Source: Raoultibacter phocaeensis (GTDB taxonomy: Bacteria > Actinomycetota > Coriobacteriia > Coriobacteriales > Eggerthellaceae). Taken from it: a stretch of DNA of 64,000 nt. The stretch covers positions 1,901,502 to 1,965,501 of the forward strand of contig NZ_CABDUX010000001.1 of NCBI RefSeq assembly GCF_901411515.1, written 5' to 3'. The notes beneath the pieces are model-generated. The model searched no databases. It saw only the letters and a list, made by a program, of their open reading frames with translations, and was not told the origin of the DNA. This document shows, in pieces, positions 1 through 8,290 of the stretch (within the stretch, counting starts at the first letter, position 1; every line of letters starts with the position of its first letter). The position numbers and the translations under genes are program-made.

Positions 1-108
1 TGTGCGACGGCGGCAGCGCTTTGGGGGATGTTCCCGAAGCCGGTACTGCTTGCCGAACAGCCCGACTACGTATGCGAGGGTATCCGCGATGTGCCCTGTT
101 TGCTGTGA
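1..108 (+). CDS. C-terminal tail of a gene entering from the left edge
   Basis: The frame starting at base 1 reads 35 codons to a TGA at 106-108 with G or C in most third positions, like the real genes nearby. The tail ends in the residues IRDVPCLL. No domain can be recognised in so short a piece. The opposite strand also lacks stops in one frame here but has no usable start codon, so the plus-strand tail is the better reading. A weak hairpin (CCTGGC 119-124 with GCCAGG 140-145) follows and could be a terminator shared with the convergent gene at 158-397. Confidence 0.35.
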   Translation, partial: CATAAALWGMFPKPVLLAEQPDYVCEGIRDVPCLL

Positions 109-157
109 TGGATGGCTTCCTGGCGTTGGGTGGGGGTATGCCAGGTGGGGTAAGTGC

Positions 158-397
158 CTAGATGCTGTTGAAGAAGACGACGATCGAAATGCCCATGAGC
201 ATGAACGTCGTGCAGCACAACAGGGTGATCTTGCATTCGGCTGTTGCGAGCATGCCAAGATCGGGATGCTCGGTTCTACAACGAATGAATTTGATCGCCA
301 TCGCGGATACCGAACCGATAATCGCGACGTAGCCGACTGCGTGACAGAATGGCAGGAGAGCACCCGAAAGCTCGGAAAGAGATGTACCTTCGAACAA
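158..397 (-). CDS. small membrane protein of unknown function
   Basis: A 79-residue protein with two hydrophobic stretches (about residues 13-34 and 53-77) separated by a short polar loop with Arg, Lys and His, so probably a two-helix membrane hairpin. The start is TTG at 397, chosen because AAGGAGG (reading the minus strand) lies four bases upstream. It contains several Cys in and near the membrane segments. It is divergent from the radical SAM/SPASM gene at 591 and the 190-base gap between them could hold both promoters. I do not recognise the family. Confidence 0.6.
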   Translation of the reverse strand: MFEGTSLSELSGALLPFCHAVGYVAIIGSVSAMAIKFIRCRTEHPDLGMLATAECKITLLCCTTFMLMGISIVVFFNSI

Positions 398-590
398 CGG
401 GCCTCCTTATTCCTTACCTGTTCCATCGCATATGCAAAAGACTACGCAAAACGATTATGCTTACGAATTTATCATAAAACGTTAAAAATAGTAGTAGGAA
501 TTTCTAATCTCTCGTACATAATGGATCTCATCATATAAACGGCACGAGTTGCCGTGAGGCGCAGCAAGCGGGTCAAGAAACGGAGAACGG

Positions 591-1847
591 ATGAAATTCG
601 GCAATCAGATCGTCATGTTTGATTTCAAAGGAATCCCGATGGTCGGAAATCTTAACACCGGCTATGCCATCGGACTTACACCTGAGGGGAAGGGCATTTG
701 TACCCGGCTTATGCATGAAGACGTGCCTCCCTCCAAGATCGCTGCCGTCGACGAGGCTCTGTTCCAGCATCTCGGTCTTGGCGGATTCTTCGGCTACAAG
801 AAACCCGACGATATGCTCAAGTCGGCGTACGTGCACGTAACGCAGCGATGCAACCTGCAATGCGTCGGATGCTATTCGCTCGATGACGATCGCAATTCTT
901 TGGCGGATGCACCCACTGAAAAGATCAACCATGCGATCGCCCAGCTTGCATCGGCGGGGGTCGAGCAGATCGTCATATCGGGCGGCGAGCCGTTCCTCCG
1001 CGACGACCTTGCCTCCATCGTTGCCTTTGCGAAGATAGAATGCAGCATAGCTTCGGTCGTCGTTCTTTCGAACGGGGTGGGCCTTGATGCAAGGCAGCTC
1101 AAACGAGTCGCTCCTTTCGTCGATCGCGTATCCATATCGTTCGACGGCTGCTCGGCAGCCTCGCCCGCCTATATTCGCGGCAAGCAGCGTTTCGCCGAAC
1201 TGGTACGGGCGGTCGAGGCGGTCAAGGGTGCGAACATCCCACCCCATATGATCGCGACCATCCACGCTAAGAACGTCGATGACATCGCAGAGTACCTTAC
1301 GCTAGCCGATGAGCTCGGTGCGACGCTCACGTTCAGCCTATTGTCATGCCCGTGCGACGATGAAGTCTTGCGCGGGCTCATACCCGATGATGCCGAGCTG
1401 GAAAAACTTGGCCGCGCCATGCTCACGCTCGGCAAGGGCAGAGGTCCCCTTGCGGTTGCCGATTCGCCGGTTGGGGCGAGCCTGACGGTGAAGCGCGTGT
1501 GCGGAGCCGGGGTGAAGACGGTGAGCGTTGCGGCGGACGGCACGGTGTATCCATGCCATATGCTGCATCGTGCTGAACTTGCGATGGGCAACCTGTTTAC
1601 CGACGTCATCCACAGCGTTTTGTCGGGCGAGGTCGCTCAGGGCTTCAGCGCCTTGGGAACCGAGTCGTTTGAGCGGTGCTCCGCATGCGAGTACGAGCGT
1701 TTGTGCGGGGGCGGATGTCGCGCCCGGTCCCTGTTCGCTTCGGGAGACCTTACCTCCTTCGATCCGTATTGTGCAATGATGCAGGAGTTCTTCGGCGGCT
1801 ACGGCGACATGCTCAAGAACGCTGCTACGATACGGGGCTCCCGGTAG
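591..1847 (+). CDS. radical SAM/SPASM domain protein
   Basis: A 418-residue radical SAM enzyme. Residues 1-75 form an N-terminal segment of unclear fold. The S-adenosylmethionine cluster motif C87-x3-C91-x2-C94 sits in QRCNLQCVGC, followed by the GGEP motif near residue 132. The C-terminal third has the spaced Cys set of a SPASM domain (CGAG near 305, a C in VYPC, then CSAC, CGGGC and a final C near 398), which binds auxiliary 4Fe-4S clusters. Known SPASM enzymes modify peptides or proteins (PqqE, AlbA, anaerobic sulfatase maturases). I found no convincing precursor peptide next to it, so the substrate is unknown. The start is ATG with GGAG six bases upstream. Confidence 0.88.
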   Translation: MKFGNQIVMFDFKGIPMVGNLNTGYAIGLTPEGKGICTRLMHEDVPPSKIAAVDEALFQHLGLGGFFGYKKPDDMLKSAYVHVTQRCNLQCVGCYSLDDDRNSLADAPTEKINHAIAQLASAGVEQIVISGGEPFLRDDLASIVAFAKIECSIASVVVLSNGVGLDARQLKRVAPFVDRVSISFDGCSAASPAYIRGKQRFAELVRAVEAVKGANIPPHMIATIHAKNVDDIAEYLTLADELGATLTFSLLSCPCDDEVLRGLIPDDAELEKLGRAMLTLGKGRGPLAVADSPVGASLTVKRVCGAGVKTVSVAADGTVYPCHMLHRAELAMGNLFTDVIHSVLSGEVAQGFSALGTESFERCSACEYERLCGGGCRARSLFASGDLTSFDPYCAMMQEFFGGYGDMLKNAATIRGSR

Positions 1848-1967
1848 ACGCATGCTTGAGCCTAAAACCGTCGGATGGGTGCAGAAGACCGATCTGGAAC
1901 GCGATTTGAGCCTTTGAATCCAAGGGTCGTTTCCTTGTCTTGCGTTATTCTATGAGCGCGGTACTAT

Positions 1968-1977
1968 GACATATGTC
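1968..1977. promoter_or_regulatory. palindrome in the gap before the XRE gene
   Basis: GACATATGTC is a perfect 10-base palindrome, flanked by GTAC on the left (1961-1964) and on the right (1979-1982). A second imperfect dyad covers 2035-2053 (TAGAATGGTAACCGTTCTA). Both lie in the 278-base gap upstream of the XRE regulator at 2126 and could be its operators. No clear sigma-70 promoter pairs with them. TTGACA at 2024-2029 lacks a -10 box at normal spacing. Confidence 0.3.
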
Positions 1978-2125
1978 TGTACCTCACCAGATTTCGAGAA
2001 GAGGACATGGCGTCAACGGTGGCTTGACAAGAGGTAGAATGGTAACCGTTCTATGATATATGCGAGTAGCAACATTTCAGATCCGCTAAACCCGAAGAGC
2101 TTGCACACAGGAAGTTGAATAGGAA

Positions 2126-2425
2126 ATGCCAATCATCCTCAGACTGGACCGTATCATGGCCGACCGGAAGATGTCTCTTAACGAGCTATCCGACCGAGTG
2201 GGTATCTCGAACGTGAATATGTCCCGCATCAAGACGGGGAAAATAAAGGCGATTCGGTTCTCGACGCTCGAGATGATCTGCCAGACGCTTAACTGTCAAC
2301 CAGGGGACCTTCTCGAATACGCCCCCCGTGTCGATGCCGGTTCCGTTGCCGTTTCCGACGATGCCGATGAGGTGCTCGAAAAGAAATCGGAGAAAACGGA
2401 TACGACGCACGAAGATACCGAATAG
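2126..2425 (+). CDS. XRE-family transcriptional regulator, small
   Basis: A 99-residue protein with a Cro/C1-type helix-turn-helix covering residues 5-68, including the pattern SLNELSDRVGISNVNMSRI and the typical closing LNCQPGDLLEY. The last 30 residues are acidic and probably disordered. AGGAAG and then AGGA precede the ATG. This subgroup of short XRE proteins is common beside membrane-protein genes. Here the Pr6Pr-type membrane protein gene starts 88 bases downstream on the same strand and may be in its operon. Confidence 0.85.
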   Translation: MPIILRLDRIMADRKMSLNELSDRVGISNVNMSRIKTGKIKAIRFSTLEMICQTLNCQPGDLLEYAPRVDAGSVAVSDDADEVLEKKSEKTDTTHEDTE

Positions 2426-2513
2426 ATTACAGATTGCGGCGCAGCCGCATTGCGCGTGCGGTATCCCGTTACAGTACGTACGAAACCGAACGTGCAGGCG
2501 GAAGGCAATCATC

Positions 2514-3218
2514 ATGTGCATCAAAAACAGATATCTCTCGTGTATCTGGAAGACCGCGATCGTGCTCATTGGGGCATGGGGCGTGCTCCTCAACCTTGGC
2601 TTTCCCGAAGGCCCTCTGAGTCTCCATCCGCTTCTGTATTACACGATCCAGAGCAATCTGTTCGTTATCGCCTATTTTGCCTTCGCGGCCGCTGCCTGCG
2701 CGCGCGAAATCAGATTCAGCGGATCGAGGGGGACGGTGAACTATTCCCCGGCGATCAAAGGGGCGGTTTCCATGGGCATCGTCGTCACGCTTTTGATCTA
2801 CTGGTTCGTGCTCGTGGGGGCCGACTTCGCCATGATCCCGAACGGCACTGCGGCATCGAATCTCACGGTACACTTAATCGTGCCCGTGATGGTCGTGGCG
2901 GATTGGGCGCTGTTCGATGAGAAGGGCTGCATCCGCGTCGCCGATCCCGTCAGATGGCTTGCGCTCCCGGCTTACTACCTTGTATTCGCGTTGGTTGCTG
3001 CGCAGCTGGGTGCCGTGTACCGGGCCGGCGCGCGGTATCCGTATTTCTTCATCGACGCCGATCTGATCGGCTGGACGGGCGTGGTCGTAAACGTGGTGCT
3101 CGTGGCAGCCGCGTTTCTCGTCCTGGGCTACCTTGTGTTCGCGCTCGATCGAGCGCTCGGACGCATGCCTTCGTCCCGAAGGGGCCCCTTGGGCGAAGCG
3201 GAATCGCTGCGGCTGTAA
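2514..3218 (+). CDS. Pr6Pr-family integral membrane protein
   Basis: A 234-residue protein with about six membrane helices and the features of the Pr6Pr family (a FAR-17a/AIG1-like multi-pass membrane family): a conserved tract near residues 35-50 with Tyr-Tyr-Thr-x-Gln-Ser-Asn, a central H-L-x-V-P-V motif, and a C-terminal pair of helices. The function of the family is not known. The ATG at 2514 is preferred over upstream codons because GGAAGG lies eight bases before it. Its last 91 bases overlap the 3' end of the convergent lysR-type gene. Confidence 0.75.
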   Translation: MCIKNRYLSCIWKTAIVLIGAWGVLLNLGFPEGPLSLHPLLYYTIQSNLFVIAYFAFAAAACAREIRFSGSRGTVNYSPAIKGAVSMGIVVTLLIYWFVLVGADFAMIPNGTAASNLTVHLIVPVMVVADWALFDEKGCIRVADPVRWLALPAYYLVFALVAAQLGAVYRAGARYPYFFIDADLIGWTGVVVNVVLVAAAFLVLGYLVFALDRALGRMPSSRRGPLGEAESLRL

Positions 3219-4090
3219 GCATCGCCCACCCACGCTTGCGTGCATGCAACGAACGCTTTCGTGGCGGTCGAGGCGTTTTCGAAGGATCGAACGGCGATGG
3301 CGAGTTCGCGGCTCGTCGGCACTTCGGGATGTTTGCATACGACGTCGAACAAAGGCTCACGCAGGATCAATTCGGGAAACACGCAGTAGCCGAGTCCTTC
3401 GGCGACCATGGCCAGCGCCGCGTAGTCGTTATCGATGGAATATGCGATATGCGGCTCGACGCCGTTCACGCGATACACCTCGTCCATCTCGGTATACACG
3501 CCGTTATCGATTTTGATGCATGGATACGTTGCCATCGCTTCTTTCGAGAAGAATGCGGCATTCGCTTCGGGATGGTCTTCGGGAAGCACGATGAGCATGG
3601 GATCGTGGCGCAGCGACACCGTGGCGAGCTCGCGTGCGACGGGCAGGGCGAAAAACCCGCAATCGGCATCGCCCGACCAGACCATGTCCTCAACCTCGCT
3701 TTGATTGTCGTTGCTGATGAACTCGAGGTTTATGGCGGGGTGGATTTCCTGAAACCGTTTGGCGATACCGGGAAGCCAGTGTATGGAGGTGCTGGTGAAT
3801 GTTGCGATGCGCACCGACCCGCCTTCAAGGTGCTTGAGCTCGTCGAGCCGTGATGCGAGCTGGCGCTCGCTTGTTCGAACGCCGTGCACCCACGGAAGCA
3901 GCGCCTCGCCTTCGGCGGTGAGCCTGGTTCCCCCGTATTCGCGTACGAACAGCGGCAAGCCGAACTCCTTTTCGAGCGCATTGATCATGTAGCTGATGCC
4001 CGCCTGGGTGTAACCGAGCTCCTCTGCAGCGCGTTTGAAGCTCCCTGCTTCGGCAACCTTGATGAACGCTTCGTATTTCTGGTCTTTCAC
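3128..4090 (-). CDS. LysR-family transcriptional regulator
   Basis: A 320-residue regulator. The winged helix-turn-helix covers residues 1-60 (the AGSFKRAAEELGYTQAGISY stretch is the recognition region) and an effector-binding domain covers about 88-290. The start is GTG at 4090 with AGGAGG just upstream; the longer open frame runs into a GC-rich hexamer repeat and is unlikely to be translated. The last 27 residues are Ser/Arg/Pro-rich and are encoded opposite the 3' end of the Pr6Pr gene, so this tail may be a chance extension. It is divergent from the DMT-transporter gene at 4269, which is its most likely target. Confidence 0.88.
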   Translation of the reverse strand: MKDQKYEAFIKVAEAGSFKRAAEELGYTQAGISYMINALEKEFGLPLFVREYGGTRLTAEGEALLPWVHGVRTSERQLASRLDELKHLEGGSVRIATFTSTSIHWLPGIAKRFQEIHPAINLEFISNDNQSEVEDMVWSGDADCGFFALPVARELATVSLRHDPMLIVLPEDHPEANAAFFSKEAMATYPCIKIDNGVYTEMDEVYRVNGVEPHIAYSIDNDYAALAMVAEGLGYCVFPELILREPLFDVVCKHPEVPTSRELAIAVRSFENASTATKAFVACTQAWVGDAYSRSDSASPKGPLRDEGMRPSARSSANTR

Positions 4091-4104
4091 CGTGCCTCCT
4101 GTAT

Positions 4105-4155
4105 GCTGTCGCTGTCGCTGCCGCTGCCGCTGCCGCACTCGAGCGCGGCAGCGGC
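4105..4155. repeat. hexamer tandem repeat and GC hairpin in the lysR leader
   Basis: Five tandem hexamers (GCTGTC twice, GCTGCC three times) occupy 4105-4134. The last copies form the left arm of a perfect 11-base stem, GCCGCTGCCGC 4126-4136 with GCGGCAGCGGC 4145-4155. It sits between the lysR-type gene and the transporter. On the minus strand it would be a stable hairpin in the lysR mRNA leader, close to the ribosome binding site. Hexamer number could vary by slippage. Confidence 0.55.
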
Positions 4156-4268
4156 TCGTGGGCGTCTCGGTGAACAAGAAACTCTTTACTTTCACCTTAG
4201 AAAATCTCGTTTTACTTATATCGAGTCCAACAGTACCATGATTGCCGGTGATTGGAAAGGATGGGGTC

Positions 4269-5225
4269 GTGAAATCGACGCGGTGGACATACGTATGGTG
4301 CGTGGTGGCGCAAACGGTGATATTCGGATTCGGAAATGCCGTGACGAAGCTCGCCTACGACAGCATAACGCCCTTTTGGTGCCTTGCCCTGCGCTTCGGA
4401 CTCGCCCTTGTGGTGTTCGGACTGTTTTTCGGCCGTCGCGTGGTGGCACAGTTGCGCACGGCGAAGCTCGTCGATTGGCTCCCTGCTGCACTTTGCATGG
4501 CGGCGTCCTATATTTCGTGCAACGTCGCCCTCGCGCTTACGAGTGCGACTAACGTAGGCTTTCTTGTGGCGCTCCCGATCGTGTTCACTCCGATCGTAGC
4601 TGCGCTCGTGCTCAAGCGTCCGTATAGGATCGTGCATCTTCCGTTTCAGGCCCTTGCGGTATTCGGCCTGTATCTTCTGTGCTGCAACGGCGGGGCCTTC
4701 GCCTTCGGATGGGGAGAGGTGCTGGCCCTCGTCGCTGCCGCATCGCTCGCCGGAGCGCTCGTGTTCGGCGAGCGGGGCTTGAAGAACCTCGATGTGGCAA
4801 CGGTTTCGGCTACTCAGATAGGCGTGACGTTCGTGCTGTCTGTTGCGGGGGCGCTTGTATTCGAACCGGTGGTCGATGTCGCGGCAGTTCAGCCCACTGC
4901 ATGGGCCGTGATCGCGTTTCTGGCGCTTTTGAGCACCTGCGTGACCTTCGCCTTGCAAAACGCGGCGCTCACCCGCTTGTCATCGACGATGGTTTCGATG
5001 CTGCTGTGCGGTGAACCGCTGTTCACGGCTGCGTTCTCGTGGATCGTGCTCGGCGAGGTGCTTACCGGTATTGGCTTTGCAGGTGCGGCGCTCATCGTGG
5101 TGTGCGTTCTTGTCGAAACGTACCTCGACGGACGTCCGCCGCGCCGGGCGCAAACGCTTTCCCCGTCGGCATCGTCGCCTTCTGCGCTGGCTCGAGCCGC
5201 TCGCGCCGAAGATGGCGGATACTAG
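4269..5225 (+). CDS. DMT-superfamily (EamA) transporter
   Basis: A 318-residue protein with about ten membrane helices arranged as two EamA repeats, the layout of drug/metabolite transporters. The first repeat contains the conserved NAVTKLAYD and PFWCLALRF segments; the second contains SSTMVSMLLCGEPLF and the E-x-x-T closing helix. The C-terminal 30 residues are polar and Ala/Arg-rich. The GTG at 4269 is chosen because AAGGA precedes it at normal distance; TTG at 4242 is an alternative. It is divergent from the LysR gene, which probably controls it. The substrate cannot be told. Confidence 0.85.
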   Translation: MKSTRWTYVWCVVAQTVIFGFGNAVTKLAYDSITPFWCLALRFGLALVVFGLFFGRRVVAQLRTAKLVDWLPAALCMAASYISCNVALALTSATNVGFLVALPIVFTPIVAALVLKRPYRIVHLPFQALAVFGLYLLCCNGGAFAFGWGEVLALVAAASLAGALVFGERGLKNLDVATVSATQIGVTFVLSVAGALVFEPVVDVAAVQPTAWAVIAFLALLSTCVTFALQNAALTRLSSTMVSMLLCGEPLFTAAFSWIVLGEVLTGIGFAGAALIVVCVLVETYLDGRPPRRAQTLSPSASSPSALARAARAEDGGY

Positions 5226-5280
5226 GCGGGCACCCTATCCTGCATGGTGATCCTGCGTCTTTCGGCCCGGAACGCGGGTG

Positions 5281-6540
5281 CTAGGCGAAGATGCCTGTCC
5301 AGGTGCCGTTTTCGAACACAGGCACGATCGTACCGTCGTTTTTGATGCCCTCGATGGACAGGTCGTCGGTTCCGATCATGAAATCCACGTGCGTCGCGCT
5401 CTTGTTCACGCCCGCCTGCAAAAGCTCGTCGGCATCTTTGTCGGTTCCGCCTTCGTAGCAGTCGGGAAACCCCTGGCCGAGTGCAAGATGGCACGAGGCG
5501 TTTTCGTCGTAGAGCGTGTTGTAGAACAGAATGCCTGAGTTGCGGATGGGCGAATCGAACGGCACCAGTGCGACTTCGCCGAGCCTGCACGAGTTCTCGT
5601 CGGTCTCGATGATCGATTTCAGCGTGTCGTAACCCTCTTCTGCCTCGAAGGATACCGCCTTGCCGTTCTCGAACGTGATGCTGAAGCGGTCGATGAGCGT
5701 GCCGTTGTGTATGAGCGGCAGCGCAGATACCACGGTGCCTTCGGCCCGCAGGCGGTGGGGTGTGGTGAATACCTCTTCGGTGGGGATGTTGGGGAAGAAC
5801 TGCGTGCCGCTTGTTGTGGTGTCGCCCCCGCCGTTCCAAAGATGCTTCTCAGGCAGGCCCACGGTGAAATCGGTTCCCCGCGCGGTGCGGTAGCGCAGCG
5901 CATCGAAGCGTTGCTCGTTCAGAAGACGGGTGCGTGCGGCGAAGCTTGCGCGGTGCGCCTCCCACGCTGCGATCGGATCGTTTTCATGTACGCGGGCGGT
6001 GGTGAAGATGGCGTCCCAGAGCTTCTCGACTGCTTCGGCTTCGGGCATGTCGGGAAATACCTTGCGCGCCCATGCGGGGGAGGCTGCTCCTGCGATGCAC
6101 CAAACGGTGCGGCCGAAATCGAGCGCATCGTAGAATTCCTTGCAGGCTGCATGTGCGGCGCGTGCGTTTGCGACGGCCTTCGCAGGATCGATGCCCGTCA
6201 TGACTTCGGGATCTTCAGAGATGATCGAGAGGACGGCGGCGCCCTCGCGCGCCATCGAGTTGTTGAGCAATGCAGCCCATTCGGGCATGGTCTCGAACAC
6301 TTCGAGAGCGCAGTTGTCGTAGTGCATGCGTGATATCTGCTCGTCGGTGTAGCGAACGGTTACGTGCTTCGCGCCCCGCTCGTACGCTGTGCGCGTGATG
6401 AGCCGTGCGAATGCGGCGGTATCCACCGACGACGTGAGAAAGAGTTCTTGCCCCGGTTGGAGGTTGCACCCTGCTTCGACGATGAGGCGGGCGTACTTTT
6501 CGAGGTTAACTTCGAGAGCGGTTGCGGGGGATGCGGTCAT
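5281..6540 (-). CDS. M29-family metallo-aminopeptidase
   Basis: A 419-residue cytoplasmic aminopeptidase of family M29 (AmpS/AmpT/PepS type), close to the family's usual length of about 410. The metal-ligand regions are visible in order: a Glu in TEEVFTTPHR, a Glu in LGEVAL, the His of NASCHLALGQ, a Tyr in DCYEGG, and the His and Asp of HVDFMIG. Such enzymes remove N-terminal residues from peptides using two Co or Zn ions. The ATG at 6540 has AAGGAGC just upstream; longer frames reaching 7011 overlap the next gene's leader and are rejected. No operon partner. Confidence 0.92.
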   Translation of the reverse strand: MTASPATALEVNLEKYARLIVEAGCNLQPGQELFLTSSVDTAAFARLITRTAYERGAKHVTVRYTDEQISRMHYDNCALEVFETMPEWAALLNNSMAREGAAVLSIISEDPEVMTGIDPAKAVANARAAHAACKEFYDALDFGRTVWCIAGAASPAWARKVFPDMPEAEAVEKLWDAIFTTARVHENDPIAAWEAHRASFAARTRLLNEQRFDALRYRTARGTDFTVGLPEKHLWNGGGDTTTSGTQFFPNIPTEEVFTTPHRLRAEGTVVSALPLIHNGTLIDRFSITFENGKAVSFEAEEGYDTLKSIIETDENSCRLGEVALVPFDSPIRNSGILFYNTLYDENASCHLALGQGFPDCYEGGTDKDADELLQAGVNKSATHVDFMIGTDDLSIEGIKNDGTIVPVFENGTWTGIFA

Positions 6541-6881
6541 GGTGCTCCTTGCTTTCGTAATGTGATCGTAGATAGTATAGGCGACGGGTCCGCGCTTTGC
6601 TCTCGCGGTCGGTAAGATGTCAGAAGGTCGATGCCTTTCCCGCAAATCGGGGCTTCGCATGTTCGGGATTATGGTGTTCGCAAGCATAGAGAACACTCTG
6701 GAAGAGGCTCTAGGGGACGCAAGGAAAAAATCCGTGCCCCAAATATCCTGATCAGATAAGGAAAACGATGCCCGCAACCAATAGTTTCCTAAAATTCCAA
6801 CTGGAATTGGTCGAACAGCCGTGCCCGCAACCGTAAGCTGGGATACGTTAAGATGAAGCAATACCGAAGAAAGGGTTGACG
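6541..6881. other. intergenic region between divergent genes, with palindrome and short direct repeats
   Basis: No coding signal in this 341-base gap. It should hold the divergent promoters of the aminopeptidase and the XRE-membrane gene. AATTCCA 6793-6799 and TGGAATT 6802-6808 form a perfect seven-base dyad with a two-base centre about 75 bases before the XRE-membrane gene, a plausible autoregulatory operator. The phrase TGCCCGCAACC occurs twice (6769 and 6821). Confidence 0.4.
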
Positions 6882-8153
6882 ATGAACGTGGAGATCGCGG
6901 AGCGCCTCGCAGCACGGCGCAAGGAAGCGGGGCTTTCCCAGGAAGGTCTGGCAGAGAAGCTCGGAGTTTCCCGGCAGGCGGTTTCGAAGTGGGAGCGCTC
7001 GGAATCGTCACCCGATACCGATAACCTCATCGCGCTTGCGAAGCTCTACGGCGTGTCGCTCGACGACCTGCTCTATGTAGACGGCAGCATCGAGGAAGAT
7101 GTGGTATTCGAGCAAATTGACCGAGCAGCCGAACGTGCGGCGGCGAATGCAGCAACCCAAAGCGGACCGGCGCCGTCATCCGGGCAGGTGCCGGGGTCGG
7201 GGATCCCACAAGCCGAAGCGTCATCGGCAAACGCAGCCTCCGAAACGCCTCCTGCGCCCAGCTCGACACCTGTCGAGGACGATACGGCTACTTCGTCGTC
7301 ACACGCTTCGGGATGGACAAGCGGCAAAGGGCCCGAGAAGGTGCACATCGGCCTCGACGGTATCCACGTGCTCGATGGAGAGGACTATGTGCACGTGTCA
7401 TGGCGCGACGGCGTCCACGTGAAGGATTCCAAAGACGGTGATGAGGTCCATGTTGGGTGGAACGGCGTTCACGTGAAGGAGGGGTCGAACCATGGCCGCC
7501 GGCACGGCCATCGCGACGAAGGGACGCGTTCGGGCGAGGGCAGCGGCAGAGACTGGTGCGCTGCGGGCGACGACGAGGGCAACACCGTCGCATGGACGGG
7601 CGATGGGGTCGTGATCAACGGCGAGCAGTTCGACAACTGGCACGATGCAAACGAGAAATACGGCCATGGACACGGCGGATCTTGGGGCCGGCCGAGCGGC
7701 TATACCGTCAACGGCGAGTACTTCGACACGCTTGAAGAAGCGCGCGCCCGCTACGGGAGCGAAGTGGGCAAGAGCATTCCCGTTCGCAAGCACTACCGTA
7801 TGGCTGGGTGGCTGAAATTCCCGTACCCGCTCGTCGTCATCATCGTGTACCTGCTGCTCGGGTTTATGGCGAACGAGTGGGGTACGGGCTTGTTCGTGTT
7901 CTTCACGATTCCCGTGTATTACATGATCGGACATGCGGTCGAATCGAAGAAATACGCACACTTCGTCGGCGGCCTGTACCCGATTGCAGTGACGGCGTGG
8001 TTTCTCTGGATGGCGTTCGTGCTGAACCAGCCGCATCCCGCTTGGGTCGCATTTCTCACGATTCCCCTTGTCGAGTGGGCTGTTCATTGGACTTCCCGCT
8101 GGTGGCGTCGCCGCAAGAAAGAAGCCGACGTCATCGAGGTGGAGGCGAAGTAA
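6882..8153 (+). CDS. XRE-family regulator fused to repeats and membrane helices
   Basis: A 423-residue protein. Residues 1-66 are a clear Cro/C1-type helix-turn-helix (LSQEGLAEKLGVSRQAVSKW). Residues 67-145 are a Pro/Ser/Ala-rich linker. Residues 148-200 contain three short repeats with the pattern V-H-V-x-W-x-G-V-H-V. About residues 235-300 hold two repeats ending in NGE-x-F-D and a conserved K/R-Y-G. The C-terminal 110 residues contain about four hydrophobic helices and a basic tail. This is a membrane-bound DNA-binding protein layout, perhaps sensing the envelope. ATG at 6882 is chosen; TTG at 6876 is possible. A strong terminator follows. Confidence 0.82.
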   Translation: MNVEIAERLAARRKEAGLSQEGLAEKLGVSRQAVSKWERSESSPDTDNLIALAKLYGVSLDDLLYVDGSIEEDVVFEQIDRAAERAAANAATQSGPAPSSGQVPGSGIPQAEASSANAASETPPAPSSTPVEDDTATSSSHASGWTSGKGPEKVHIGLDGIHVLDGEDYVHVSWRDGVHVKDSKDGDEVHVGWNGVHVKEGSNHGRRHGHRDEGTRSGEGSGRDWCAAGDDEGNTVAWTGDGVVINGEQFDNWHDANEKYGHGHGGSWGRPSGYTVNGEYFDTLEEARARYGSEVGKSIPVRKHYRMAGWLKFPYPLVVIIVYLLLGFMANEWGTGLFVFFTIPVYYMIGHAVESKKYAHFVGGLYPIAVTAWFLWMAFVLNQPHPAWVAFLTIPLVEWAVHWTSRWWRRRKKEADVIEVEAK

Positions 8154-8179
8154 GACGACCAGAACAAGTTGTTCAAGGG

Positions 8180-8216
8180 CCCCGGGTGCAGGTTACAGGT
8201 CAGCACCCGGGGTCTT
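8180..8216 (+). terminator. rho-independent terminator
   Basis: A perfect ten-base stem, CCCCGGGTGC 8180-8189 with GCACCCGGGG 8203-8212, and a 13-base loop. It is followed by TCTTTGTCTT. It ends transcription of the XRE-membrane gene and insulates the first control cassette. Confidence 0.8.
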
Positions 8217-8258
8217 TGTCTTGTCGCAGCGGCTCGCTCCGATCAAGGCCGAACGTGA

Positions 8259-8280
8259 ATGTACTAGTTCTTTATGACAA
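8259..8280. promoter_or_regulatory. putative GntR operator before control cassette 1
   Basis: The sequence contains TGTACTA, six bases, then TATGACA, an imperfect dyad (five of seven matches between arms). It aligns closely with 9221-9242 and with 12235-12256, the enzyme-operon promoter of the same module. A -10-like TACAAT (8286-8291) follows directly, so a bound protein would cover the promoter. Confidence 0.45.
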
Positions 8281-8290
8281 AGATGGTACA

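Noticed and set aside
432..485. A 17-codon open frame before the radical SAM/SPASM gene as a possible precursor peptide
   Set aside because: No ribosome binding site, AT-rich, no Cys or repeated core residues; most likely promoter sequence.
2..538. Open frame of 178 codons on the plus strand
   Set aside because: No ribosome binding site, poor codon bias and no domain; it covers the complement of the better-supported minus-strand gene at 158-397.
2023..2057. TTGACA and TATGAT as a promoter for the XRE gene
   Set aside because: The spacer would be 22 bases, too long for sigma-70.
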